From positions 1 to 53,468 of the forward strand of contig JADHYV010000102.1 in the NCBI GenBank assembly GCA_027604705.1: a DNA stretch of 53,468 nucleotides. Reading direction: 5' to 3'. Position numbers and translations under genes: made by a program. This DNA is from Allomyces arbusculus. Taxonomy: Eukaryota; Blastocladiomycota; Blastocladiomycetes; Blastocladiales; Blastocladiaceae. Below, one piece after another: positions 33,647-44,513 of the stretch (position 1 is the stretch's first letter; each line of letters begins with the position of its first letter). A model generated the notes under the pieces. The model was not told the DNA's origin, did no database searches, and was given only the letters and a program-made list of their open reading frames with translations.

Positions 33647-36600
33647 ATGCAGACCACCAAGTCCCCCAACCGGCTCAAGAAGGTCGTGAGCTTGAGGTCC
33701 GCCACCCCCCCCCCCTCCCCCTCCCATCCATCACACCTCCAAGGATTCTCTCTGACCGCACTCGCCCCACCTGACAGGACGTCCTACAGCGGCGACACCT
33801 CGCGCGGCGCCTCGTCCGACGCGCTCAACGTGACCGGGTCGATGGACAGTGTCACGATGCCGGCCCCGCCCGAGATTTCGTTGACGGGGCCCGACACGGT
33901 CCCGTCCACGCCCACGACCGCTGCGGCGGCCGCACCGGCACCGGCGGTCCCGGTGCCGGTGCTGGCGGCACCGCAGGAGGACGCACCGGACCCCGTGCGC
34001 AACACCGACGCGACCAAAGAGTTCCGGCGCGAGTTGAATGCGGGCGTGCACGGGATCTTTGAGGCGTTTCGCGTGGACTTAGGCAAAATGGAACTGCGCA
34101 TCAAGGCTGCGAATATTAGTTCGCTGGAAAAGGTGCGGCCACGGCATGCGCGGTGGTGGGGATGGCGGTCACTAACGTGTCGTCGGGTGGTTGTTAGGAT
34201 GAGCTCTCGTTTTTTGACAAGCAGGACGAAAAGGAACTGCAGCGGCTCAAGGACCGGCAGGCGCAGGAGCTCGAGCGCGTGAAGCGCGCGTTTGCAACGA
34301 CGCTCGAGTCGCGCAACTTGCGCAAGCGCGGTAAAGTCCTGCAGGCGTCAACCAACTTCACGGCCAAGAACCGCGACATTATCATTCAGTGCGCTGCTTT
34401 CCTATCCCGCGTCGTCGCCACCGATCAGTTTCCTGATCTCTCTTTCGCCGCACGAACAGGGAGCAGGACAAGGCGCAGAGCGTCACGGCCGAGGTCAAGA
34501 CCATGCTCGACGACCACCGCACGGCGTTTGAGGAACTGCTCGAGCAGACGGAATTGCGGCACACCAAGACGCGCAAGCAATTATCGGCCTCGCAGGAACG
34601 CAAGATTCAGGACAAGCGCACGCTGATCGAGCTCGAGACGGCGCACATGACGCACGAAATGCGCCAGGACCGGCTCAAGGACTTCCAGTTCAAGATGAAC
34701 CACCAGAAGTCGCTGGTACGGATCGGGACCGAGGTGGAGATGCACCGCGTGGGTCTCGGTTGGCTCACGCGTTTCTTTTGCGCTCGGGGATGATGTAGGA
34801 TAAGAAAATGGCCGAGCACTTGCGCGATGCCCAAGCGCTCGAGATTCGCCAGATGAAGGAGATGTTTGACCTCGAAATCAAGTCGCTCGAGGAAACGTAC
34901 GTGTAGACACGGATCTCCCTCTCCACTGTCTCTGGCCGAACTAACGCTCATCCCCCCGCCCTCCCACGCTCCGCACCCGTATAGCCACAACCTCAAGGCC
35001 GCCAAGGCGCGCGACCTCGTGGAACTGCAGGAAACGCACCGGCGCGACGTGCAAAAAGCCAAGGACGTGATTCGCGACGTCGAGTTTCTCGTGCGCACGA
35101 CCGACGTGACCTTGCGGCACGAGGCCAACCTGCACGCGTTGCAGGCATTGCACGCCGAAGAAATCAAGATGGTCGTGGCGCGGCAGGACCAGTTGCGCGC
35201 CGGCCGGATGCGCAAGTGGCGCGAGATTCTGCGGTCCGAGACAGGGCTCTCGGGCGACTTCGCCGCGGAACAGGATGCCGGGCTCGCGCTCGCGTCGCTC
35301 TTCATGGACCCGGAGACGACGATCACCAAACGCGCGGCCGCGAACGCGGTGGGCGACGGGGAGGATCCCGCGGCGGCGGCGGCGGCGGCGGCCACGACCA
35401 GTACGGACTCGGCGCTCGAGGCGGCGCTTGCGTCGCTCAAACTGAGCGTCATGGACGCTGAGGCCGCGGTGAATGGCAAGATTCTCGACCTGGGCAGCGC
35501 CCTGGTCAATGACGGCACCGCGGCGCCGGGTGCGGCCGAGAGCAGTGCGGCGGTCCATGGCACGCACGCGCAGCGCGACGAGCGCGAACGGTTGCAGCAG
35601 AAACTGGAGCGGATTCGCGAGGAGTTGCGGCAATTGCGTGACAGGCATAAGGCGCAGTTGCGCGACCTGGTCAAGAAGCAGCAAGAGGAGGTGGCCGTCT
35701 ACGAGACGACGATCAAGCGGCGCATCACTGACTTGACGGCACAGCACAAGCGGCGCACGGCGCAGTTGCTCGAGCAGCAGCGCATGGAACTCGAGAGTCT
35801 GCACGCGACGCAGGCCAAGGAGTCGGCCATGGAAGAGTCGGTGCGGTCGGCCGAACACAAGATGCTCATGGAGCGCAAGACGCTTAACTCGGTGCTGGTG
35901 CGTGATCCATGGGGTGATTTGTTGGTTGATTGCTTTCGTCCCCGAAAACTCACGGTCGACCCTTTTCTCGATCCAATAGGAGGTGACCGTGGACGGTATC
36001 ATCAGCATCACGCCGCTGGGCATCATCACGCGGTTCAATGCCGCGGCCGAGGCCATTTTCGGGTACTCGGCCGGCGAAGTACTGGGCCGCAACATCAAGA
36101 TCTTGCAGCCCGAGGAAATCGCGGTCGTGCACGACGACCTGCTCAAGAACTACCTCGAGACGGGCGTGCGGCGCGTGATTGGGATTGGCCGTGTCGCCCA
36201 GGGCCGGCGCCGCGACGGCAGTCTGTTCCCTCTGCACCTGTCGATTTCCGAGGTCAAGGAAAACGACATGCATCTGTTTACGGGGATCGTGCGCGACTTG
36301 ACGGCCGAAGTGGCTGCGCAAGAGGCCGACCGCCGCGAGACGGAGCGCAAGCGCACGCAAATGGAGCTCTTGATTCAGCAGTTGGCGCGCGAACGGTCCA
36401 AGTCGGCCGACTTGATTCATTCGATGCTGCCGGCGTCGATTGTCACGCGCATGCTGCAGGGCGACATTGTTCCGCCCGAGAGCTTTGATGACGCGACGGT
36501 GCTGTTTACCGAGATTGATGGGTTCTCGGAACTGTGCTCGCGGTACACGGCGCTCGATGTCGTCGATTTGCTCGATACGCTCTACTGCGTGTTTGACGAG

Positions 36601-37631
36601 TGGGTTCTTCTTGTTTCTCGCCCACACTTGCGGAACTGATTGGATGAACTGACCTTGCCCGACCTCTAGGATCCTGCTCAACTACAAGGTCTACAAAGTG
36701 GAGACGATCCAGGACTCGCTTGTGGTCGTGGGCGGTGTGCCCGAGCCCGACGAGGACCATGCGAGCGAGATTGCCAAGTTGGCGCTGCACTTCACCAAGG
36801 CCATGACCAAGATCCGCATGCGCAACAACCCGGACGTCGAGCTCAAGCTCAAGATTGGCATTCACTCGGGCGCGGTCGTCGCAGGCGTTGTCGGCAAAAA
36901 GTGCTCGCGGTACTGCCTGTTTGGCGACACGGTCAACACGGCGTCGCGTAGTACGTTTCTCTTTCACTCGCTATCCCCGATCCCCCGCCGCGTCCCTCTG
37001 ACGCCGCCCCATTGCTGTGTAGTGAAATCCACCTCGGAACCCTCATGCATCCAACTCTCCACCGCCGCGCAAAAGCGGCTCGCCGCGCGTAAGGAGCCGT
37101 TCCAGATGCAGCGCCGCGGCGAAGTGTCGGTCAAGGGCAAGGGGACCATGGAGACCTTCTGGCTCACGGGGCTCGAAGGATTCGAGCCAGACTTGGGCGT
37201 CGTCGACCGCATGATGGTCTCGCAGCGGTCGCTAGCGTCGTTTGCGACCACGTCCTTCTCGGAACTGCAGAGCGCGCAGTCGACCAAGGCGGCAGGGTCG
37301 GCGGCCGCCGCAGCAGCAGCAGCGGCAGCGCAGAATGGGTTTCCAAACCCGGCGCTCCGGCGGCCGGCGAGTCCGGGGCGCGCGTAGGCCGCCGCGCACG
37401 CCAAAGGCTGCGGAGGCGTGTGCGGTCGTGGCTGTTGTGGATGAGAAACCGGGGCCGGGGCTCGCGAGGACGGCAACGCCGGTTGGGAACGTGGTCGTGC
37501 GTCGTCAGCCCGCGTGGGAGGACTGGCACGGGTGGCGTGGCGTCGTTGTGAAGGGACTCGTTTACTGGGCGTCGATTCTCGTGGTGGTGTCAGCGGTGCT
37601 GTTTGCGTGGGTGCCGCGCCGGCGGAAATGA
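33647..37631 (+). CDS. Coiled-coil/PAS/class III guanylyl cyclase with C-terminal membrane anchor
   Basis: Predicted to make cGMP from GTP. Ten exons (33647-33696, 33778-34132, 34198-34388, 34460-34715, 34799-34896, 34985-35897, 35980-36599, 36670-36950, 37023-37338, 37388-37631) give 1107 aa. Residues about 110-620 are long charged coiled coil (ELQRLKDRQAQELERVKRAF). A PAS domain spans 622-731 (DGIISITPLGIITRFN; NIKILQPEEIAVVHDD), then a dimerisation helix ending LIHSMLPASIVTRML. The cyclase domain covers about 790-960: FTEIDGF, YKVETIQDSLVVVGGVP, CLFGDTVNTASRM. Glu839 and Cys910 are the guanine-selecting pair, Asp843 binds metal and Asn917/Arg921 are the transition-state pair. The first metal position is Glu799 instead of Asp. 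The last exon adds GLVYWASILVVVSAVLFAW and a basic end, a tail anchor. Without the 49-nt intron at 37339 the frame stops at 37387. Confidence 0.85.
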
Positions 37632-37995
37632 TAGCTTACTTTTCTCTTCATCTGAAGTTCGGTTGGAGGGGTTGTCCACCAGGTGCCGCGCAGCGATCGT
37701 GTGGTATGGGGCGGAGGGGGCACACATTGGTGGAAGAGGATTTGGGGTCGTGTCGAGTCGCGCAAGAGCACGTTCGCCTTGGCAAGTGATAGCTCTGGGC
37801 ACAAGCACGGAACGGACACGACAGTCGCCTCACCTTGATCCTCCACGGGATCTTGGATTAACGGCGATTCGATGAGCGCGACGATGAGCAAGAACGTTTA
37901 CATTGGCTGCCGGTTCTTCACAAACACGCCCTGCTTCCATCGCGCCGCTCTCCACCCTCTTCACTCTCGCTCTACCCGCCCAACGAAACCACGCG
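37632..37995. other. Convergent 3' region, cyclase / Cys-cluster gene
   Basis: This is 364 bases between two stop codons on opposite strands. It should contain both 3' UTRs. No coding sequence is supported. Confidence 0.5.
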
Positions 37996-39395
37996 CTATA
38001 TGTACTTCAACGCGCTGGCCGCCGGCTTCCCGCTAGGCCGCGACCCGACCAAGAACTCGCCCGGCCGCGCTGAATACGTTTTGGCAATATACTCGTGCGG
38101 CGGGAGCCGGTCCAGATCCTCGTCCACGTCCTCCCCATCCCCGTGCGCGTCGACGGGCGGTACGGGCGGCGCCGAGGGGGACGGCTGCCACCGCGGCGGG
38201 ATCGTGACGGGCACCGACGACGCGTAGAGCGCCATCGCAGGCGGTGCAGTTGCGCCACCGCCATTGGTCGGTGCAGGGCCCACCTCCTCTTCTTCATCCT
38301 CGTCGTCAGAGACGGCAATATCCGCAACGGCCGCGGCGAGCGACGACGGAGTCGGTCGGCGCGGAGACACCGCTGCGTCTTCGTCGAGGAGGAACAGGTC
38401 GTCGTCGGCATCATCAACGATCGGAATCGGCACGGGCGCATCAGCGGCGGTCGTGGTCGTCGGGGGTGTGGGCGTGCGCGGGGCCTTGGCAGCGCGCGGT
38501 GGCTTTGGCGGCGTCCGCGTCGTTGTTGGAATCACCAACGCGTCGGTCCACGTCGCGCTCAGCACCTGGTCGCGGTCCGGCACGTTCGATCCGGGCACCA
38601 AGCTGGTCGCGAGGAACCCCGGGCGCACGGCGCCCGCTACAAACCCGGTGGGGTCGCGCACGATCGGCAATGGCGGGAGGCCGTCGGTGTGCCCGTTTTC
38701 AGTAATGCTGTGCTTGGCGCGGTAGACGGCAGCAAACAGGCAGTCGCGTTCGTTCGCGACTTGCGCGTCGAGCGTGCGCAACTTGGCCTCTTCCTGCGCG
38801 CGAATCTGCGCGAGTCGTGCCTCCATGTCGGCGTGCTGCCGCGCCATAAAGTCGGAGTAGGTCACGTCGAGACTGGCGAGAATGGCCTGCAGGTCCTTGG
38901 TCAGTTCGGCGCCGGGTAAGTTGGCGCCAAAGGACCGGTCCGGGGCGATGACGACCTGGTAGAGGGACGAGTAGTGCGGCGAGGCCTTGAGTAGCTCGAC
39001 GTCGCGGCCGTACTGTTGGGAATAGAGTCCACGCGTCAGCGATTGGCCGTGCATCGCCGAAAAGCCGAACGGGATATGGCAGTCATACGAACCAGGACGT
39101 GCTTGGTTACGGCCAACCGGTGGTCGAGCGGCGTGAGCACGGGCAAGGCCTGCTCGTCGTCGTCCTCGACGCCATACACTTCGACCTTGCAATTCTGGCA
39201 GTAGAGCCACTTCATGCGACATTGGTCCAAGTCGCGCACTTGCACGAGCGCCGCGTACTCGACCTTGATCGAGTGCGGCAGGCACGTGGCCATGTAGCCC
39301 TCGGACGGGCCATCTTGCACCAGGAACGCTGTATCGGGCGCGGCAGCGAGCTGGAAGGAGACGTTCAGGCACGGGCACGACGCGAGCTGCGCCAT
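37996..39395 (-). CDS. Unknown protein with N-terminal Cys cluster and coiled coil
   Basis: I do not recognise this family with confidence. Two exons, 39093-39395 and 37996-39012, give 439 aa; the intron 39013-39092 (GTTCGT...CAACAG) is needed to connect frames. Residues 1-100 form a compact domain: MAQLASCPCLNVSFQL, KVEYAALVQVRDLDQCRMKW, LYCQNCKVEVYGVED. The Cys pairs CPC and CQNC look like a metal site, distantly recalling CENP-V/Gfa-type folds, a weak resemblance. A conserved-looking segment (YGRDVELLKASPHYSSLYQV) follows, then a coiled coil (FMARQHADMEARLAQIRAQE). The second half is Pro-rich and acidic (EDEEEEVGP) and ends SGKPAASALKYI. The gene is divergent from the small coiled-coil gene, 420 bases start to start. 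Confidence 0.7.
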
Positions 39396-39815
39396 GGCGG
39401 CGGGGCGGTGCGGTGGGCGGGGGGGCGCACGGGCCGACGGGTGGGCGGGCGGGCGGGCAGTTGCAGCGGCTGGACGGTGGACCGGCACGGATGGAGCGAC
39501 CCGAGTGGATGCACTTGGTCGTGAACGGCGTCGTGCTCGACCGAGTTGGCGTCGGCGGTGGTGGCCGCCGTGCGGGCGTCGTTCGCAGCAAGGACGTCGC
39601 CATCGCGACCCACGGTGGGCGCAAACCTGCAGAGACGCGGGGAGCGCCCGGCCCGCGCGCCACCCACGTGCGCTGCACGCGACCGCGTTGCCCCGGCGCG
39701 AGACACGCCGCGAGACATGCGTCTTCTCCTTCGCGGTCTCTTTGCACCGGCCGCGCGCTCACAACGCGCTCTCTGTACCCCGCGGTCCCCCTCGACCCAC
39801 CCCGCGCCCGACGCC
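39396..39815. other. Divergent promoter region
   Basis: This is 420 bases of GC-rich sequence between divergent start codons. No extra coding sequence is supported. Confidence 0.45.
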
Positions 39816-40635
39816 ATGGACGCTGCCGCTCCGCCCGCATGGGACCCGCTCACCGTCCTCGCGGGCGTCGACGCCACGACCGACCCGGAAACCGCCGAGG
39901 TCGTGCACCTGATGCAGGTCAAGCACAGGCGCCGGCTCGCCGAGATCGCGCAGATGGCCGTGAGCAGGCACCGCCGCGCGATCGACGCGAGCCTCGTCCA
40001 GTCGTCCGCCGCCATGGAGAGTGCGGTCGACCGGATTGCACAGGTACGACCTGGCACGGCCGCGTCAAGTTCCAAGACACTCGCGCTGACTCCCGGCGCC
40101 GTGCCAGGACCAGCACGCGTGGACCGCGCACGCGCGCGAGGCCGCGGCTCGAGTCGCCGCGGTGCGCGACGAGGCGCGCCAGCGCGGTGACGGCCTGGCG
40201 GTACGGTTTAGCCAGGAATAGCCATCGCGATTTTCGGCCGTTCGAACTTACCGTCTCCGAGCCAAGACCGCGGTCGCGTCCCTGCTCGCCCAGCTCGACG
40301 ACCAAGCCGCGCAATCAGCCAAGGCGCGCGACGACATGGTCGCGGCCGTGCACCGGCGAGGCACGTTACGTTGGTCTCATCTTAATCTCCTCTCCGGCGC
40401 GGTCTCACCTACGCGCCGCTCGGCAGCCGTGCGCACCAAGGACGCACACGCGCAGCTCGCGCGCGAGCTCACCGAGCACGACCGCACGACGCACGACCGG
40501 CTCGCCGAGCACCTCGCGTCGGTCCCGGATATCAATGCCGTACTCGCGGCTCCGGCAGGGGGTAAGCTCAAGACGCCTCCACCACCGCCACAGGCGGCGG
40601 GCGGGGACCCGATGCAAGGGGTCGAGCGCACCTGA
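39816..40635 (+). CDS. Small coiled-coil protein of unknown function
   Basis: Not recognised. Four exons, 39816-40043, 40108-40186, 40262-40369 and 40427-40635, give 207 aa. Apart from a short leader (MDAAAPPAWDPLTVLAG) and a Pro-rich end (KTPPPPPQAAGG), it is helical throughout, with heptad-like Ala/Leu/Arg/Glu segments such as LAEIAQMAVSRHRRAID, AREAAARVAAVRDEARQR and AHAQLARELTEHDRTTHDRL. The first two junctions are needed to stay open. The last intron (57 nt, 40370-40426) is stop-free and divisible by three, so a version with 19 extra residues is possible. Such small coiled-coil proteins often sit in kinetochore, BLOC or vesicle-tethering complexes; nothing here picks one. A heptad/homology search would be needed. 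Confidence 0.6.
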
Positions 40636-40759
40636 TACCTGTAGATCAGCAATGCGATCAGCAGGCACAAAAGAAATGGCTGCACCTTCCCGTTTGTGTA
40701 TATTGGTCAATTCAAAGAGAATCGGCGCCCGCCAAACGAAACGAGCGGTGGACAGTTGA

Positions 40760-40773
40760 GGGGGGGGGGGGGG
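40760..40773 (+). repeat. Poly-G run
   Basis: About 13-14 consecutive G in the convergent 3' region between the small coiled-coil gene and the BCKDK-like kinase gene. Confidence 0.9.
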
Positions 40774-40962
40774 TAAATGAGCCTCAGGCGGGCGAAAGAG
40801 CAATTATGTACAAGAGGTGGGGTGAGGGGAACGAGGCCGAGCACGCCGCACGCAGAAACGGACGACTGCGACGCGCCCGTGATCGCGGCCCCTCATCGAC
40901 GAATCTAAGACCAGTCCAACAAAAAACAATGCAAACCCATCCTAGACCAGGACCGCCTCTGC

Positions 40963-42789
40963 TTACTTGGCATCGACGGCAATCGCCGCCTGCACGTTCA
41001 CGTTCTCCGTCGCCGTCCCGAGCCTCCCCACGCGGAGATATGCGTCGGTCCCGTACCCGTCCATCGCATACACGTCGAGCGACCCGCCCCAGTACTCGGC
41101 ATAGACCTTCGACAGCGGACAGCCCAGCCCCAGTCGGCCGACGGGCAACGGCGTCCTCGTCGAAAACTCGAGCGGCCTTGCGCGGCGCACCTGTTCCTGG
41201 ACGGTCCCCGTGAAGTACTTGGTGGCCGCCAGTTGCTGTCGCGCGGCGGGCGCGCGGTGCGCAAACGAGAACAGGTATGGCAAGACGTGGCGCGGCACGC
41301 CGCCGCCCATATCCGAGATGCGGAACAGCACGTCCGCGGGGCCTTCGCAAATGGTCACGGTGATCGGGCGCGCCGCGAGTTGTGCGGCGGTCGGCGTAGC
41401 CCCACCGTTCTCGTCGGCGACGCGCGCGAGGGTCGCGGCCATGGCGTTCTTGAGCAGTTCGAGCAGGACGTACTCGAGGTGGTCGGCGACGTACGGCAAG
41501 GTCGCGGAGGTCGCGCCGACGACGGCCACGTGCGGGACGGGCGCGTGCACGTCGCCCGCAGCACGGACGACGGCCGCGGCGGCGGTCGCCGCGCGCTCGA
41601 CGCACTGCTTCGCCGAAAGGTCGGTGCGCACTATCCCGATCGCGTCGTCCTGTGGGTCCGGCATGGTCGCGATGTTCGGGTGCGCGCGGTGGTGCCGCGT
41701 GAACGCGTCCGACAGCGACAGGTGCTGTTGCGCGAGCACGCGCCGGCCAATGCGCGACCTTAGCATTTCGCCCATGAACGAGTCGACTTGCGCGGCCGAG
41801 ACGATGCCGCGGTGCTCGCACTCGAGCAGACCGAGCGCGAGCCGCGGGATCACGGTGCGGTGTTCGCGCAACCGGCTGCGCAGCAAGTCGCAGAACGCGC
41901 GGTTCTCGGCCATGGTCTCAATGGGCTTGATCGCGCGAAACGCATTGAAGGCCGACCAGTAGTCGGCGTAGATGGCGGCTAAGTGCGGATTGGCCACGGC
42001 AATGTAGGGCAGCGACGTCTGCAAGTCGCGCAGACGGTGCGCGAGCCGCACGGGCAATTCGGTACGCAAGTAGTTGGCCGATTTCAACAGCTTGTGCTCG
42101 CTCATATGTCGGCCGAAGTAGACGAGTTGCCGCAACGTCACGCGCGTGGGCTCTTGCCGCGCGTACTGTTCGAGGACACGCGACGCGTAAAAGTGGTCGT
42201 GCGGGTCGAGTGGGGTGCCGCGGAACGCGTCGTCGGCGGTCACGGGCACGTCAGCGTCGTGCGTGACGTGCGTGTCGACGGACCACGGGAAAATGTCGTG
42301 CGTTGCGAGCGGGGGTGCGTGCAGAGCGGCGGCAGCGGCGTCGTGCGAGTAGGGGGTCGCTTGCCACGACGGGGCAGCGGCATTCGCGGCATTCGCGGCA
42401 TTCGCGGCCTTGGCGGACGTGGCGTGGTGGTGCCGATGGTGGTGCCCGTGGTGGTGGTGCCTTGGGGGCGACGGCGCGCGGATCGAGCGCAACGGCGCGG
42501 CTGCAGTCGCGGGCGACGCGGCGAGCCCGCGGTCACTCGGGATCGTGCCGGGCATGCCCGTCGCGGCAATCGACGGTGCTGGTGCGGACGGTTTGGCGGA
42601 TGGCGGTGGAGGTGGGACAGTGTACCGCGTGGCAGTCGCAGCAACGGGCCCCGGCCGCGCTGACTTGCCAGTGGCGGTGACGGGCCTTGGCGTCGGGACG
42701 TGCGTGGCGAGCGAGCGGCCGCGCTGGACGGCGATAGCGAGGGCAGTGGCGGGCAAGCGCGCCGTCGACGGTCGGTGCAGCAGCATCAT
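40963..42789 (-). CDS. Mitochondrial BCKDK/PDK-type dehydrogenase kinase
   Basis: These GHKL-fold Ser kinases inhibit branched-chain ketoacid or pyruvate dehydrogenase in the mitochondrial matrix. One exon gives 608 aa, longer than the usual 400-430 because of a 200-residue low-complexity N-terminus. It starts MMLLHRPSTARLPATALAIA, a typical presequence. A His-rich run (HHHHGHHHRHHH) and an Ala/Asn repeat follow. The kinase part begins YASRVLEQYARQEPTRVTLR, with ELPVRLAHRLRDLQ, LPYIAVANPHL, N-box ELLKNAM (from 444), G1 DMGGGVP (about 493) and G2 GLGCPLSKVYAEYWGGSL (from about 554). LPYI.. and YADYWSAF are closer to BCKDK than PDK, but I cannot settle it. The C-terminal DW motif of PDKs is absent. 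Met at 42789 or 42786 could start it. Confidence 0.87.
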   Translation of the reverse strand: MMLLHRPSTARLPATALAIAVQRGRSLATHVPTPRPVTATGKSARPGPVAATATRYTVPPPPPSAKPSAPAPSIAATGMPGTIPSDRGLAASPATAAAPLRSIRAPSPPRHHHHGHHHRHHHATSAKAANAANAANAAAPSWQATPYSHDAAAAALHAPPLATHDIFPWSVDTHVTHDADVPVTADDAFRGTPLDPHDHFYASRVLEQYARQEPTRVTLRQLVYFGRHMSEHKLLKSANYLRTELPVRLAHRLRDLQTSLPYIAVANPHLAAIYADYWSAFNAFRAIKPIETMAENRAFCDLLRSRLREHRTVIPRLALGLLECEHRGIVSAAQVDSFMGEMLRSRIGRRVLAQQHLSLSDAFTRHHRAHPNIATMPDPQDDAIGIVRTDLSAKQCVERAATAAAAVVRAAGDVHAPVPHVAVVGATSATLPYVADHLEYVLLELLKNAMAATLARVADENGGATPTAAQLAARPITVTICEGPADVLFRISDMGGGVPRHVLPYLFSFAHRAPAARQQLAATKYFTGTVQEQVRRARPLEFSTRTPLPVGRLGLGCPLSKVYAEYWGGSLDVYAMDGYGTDAYLRVGRLGTATENVNVQAAIAVDAK

Positions 42790-44513
42790 GGTGAATGGAG
42801 AGTGGAGCGTGGTGGTGTCGTGCGGTGTGTGGGGGGGAGGGCAGGCCGCGCGACACGGCGGGCGTCCGGTCTTATAGGGGGCCCAGGCGAGCGCGATCAG
42901 AGTGCAGCCGCACCTCGGCGGCGGTGGAGTGGAGCAGCAGCAGCAGTCAGAGGAAGGCGAAGTCGAAAGCGGGCGGGGGCGCGGGGTCGGCCGGCGGGGA
43001 CGTCTGATGTGCGTCAAGCGCGCCAGCCGCGCCGTGGTCGGTGTTTACTTCCACGTGCCTCTCTACGCAGAACGCCCCTGCATCGTCTGCACGCGCGCGT
43101 GACTCGGCATCCAAGCCCGGCCGAATCGAGCGAATCACAACTTTTCCTTGTGCCGATTTTCGGTTTGGGAAGGCTTGGGAAGGCTTGGGAAGGCTGCGGG
43201 CAAACGATCCCGGATCGAACCCCTTGAAACGCCGCCTGAAACCCATCGCTCGCCGGTGCTCGCCACAAAAACCACGCGAAAGATGCAAGGTGAACAGCGC
43301 CCCGGCCCCAGGAAGCGTTGAGCACGCGCGCCGCCACGACGCGCTCAAGTCGCAAGCATGAGACGATGCGCGGGGGCAAAACGACTCAACGCGCACTCAT
43401 TGCAACGCGGATGGGCGGGTCCTAGCACCCAACGGACGCGCATCGACGAGCGCCGGCACAGTTTTACCGACTTGCACTGCAACAGTATTGGCGGTGCCGG
43501 CCACGAACCCACGGCCGAGTACGTGCCCATTCCGGCCCCAGGGGGCGGTAACACGTAAAAGAAACGGCGCCGACCGGAATCACAACCGTGCACGGACCAA
43601 CAGCGCGACGAAGCGGTCGCCTCTGTCGCGACGAGGTGCGCAGTTTGCTGCCGACAAATCAACGCTGAATGAGGGATGGGGGCGGTCAGAGCGCCTCCGC
43701 CGCGCGCCCCCCGTGCCCGGTCCGGCCCTGGCCGGCTCGGCCGGCTCGGCAAACCGCCATCGCTGGACGTGCAGACATGATTCATGCCCAGCGCACCGCT
43801 CGAGTCTCGTGCCCGTTAATTCTTGACGGATCCCCTCGCTTCAACGTCATGGAGCGAGTTGCGGCGTGCGAGTGTTCGCTTCTCTCCTCAGAGACGCGAT
43901 GACGAGTTTCCCACTCGTGGGGCAAGAGAAACAGCATACAGTCGCAACGCAACAACGGCGAAGAAGCGTCCGGCGCGAGCTCGCCCTGTTGAGCTGCATG
44001 ACTTGCACAAGGTCGACCACGTCGAGTGTCGAGCCCAAGACGATTTGCGTTCACAATGATGGGCCGCTGATGCTCGCCGTGCTCGCAGCCGCCACGAGCC
44101 GACTTGCGTCTGGGACGCGAGCTGGCAGTCGCGCTCGCCGTCCGGGTACCCATGCACGCAAATTTAAACGTTAATGTCCAGGGCGCTGTTGCAAGAATCA
44201 GCGTCGGCGATGGACGCGACGTGTCGCAGCTCGCGCTCGACGTGGCACGCGGTCATGTGACGCTGATCAATGATTTGGCAAAGTGGGGCCCCGGTCGACC
44301 AGTGGTCAACCGGCCCCAGTCGTGCAATCGCTGCTCATCCGCTCGGCACCACCGACGACGGCGACTGCACCGCATCCAGCGGCCGCAAGTACCAGCACTG
44401 CTGCAGTCTCCGTGCTCGCGCGCACCGTCAGCTGTCGCCGCCGATCGATCGACCGACACGCTCCCGCAGTTCAGCAACCCAGGTCCGGCTCCGATCAACA
44501 ATCACTAACAACC
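42790..44513. other. 1.7-kb divergent intergenic region
   Basis: This lies between the mitochondrial kinase gene (-) and the MAPEG gene (+). It contains a short tandem repeat at 43164-43196. Open frames are short or lack domains. I see no RNA gene that I can support. Confidence 0.5.
43164..43196. repeat. 10-bp tandem repeat, about three copies
   Basis: The unit TTGGGAAGGC is repeated head to tail three times within the divergent region upstream of the MAPEG and BCKDK-like genes. Confidence 0.85.

Noticed and set aside
42790-43017. 76-residue N-terminal extension of the BCKDK-like kinase
   Set aside because: Extension is Pro/Cys low complexity; the Met-Met at 42789 begins a textbook mitochondrial presequence.
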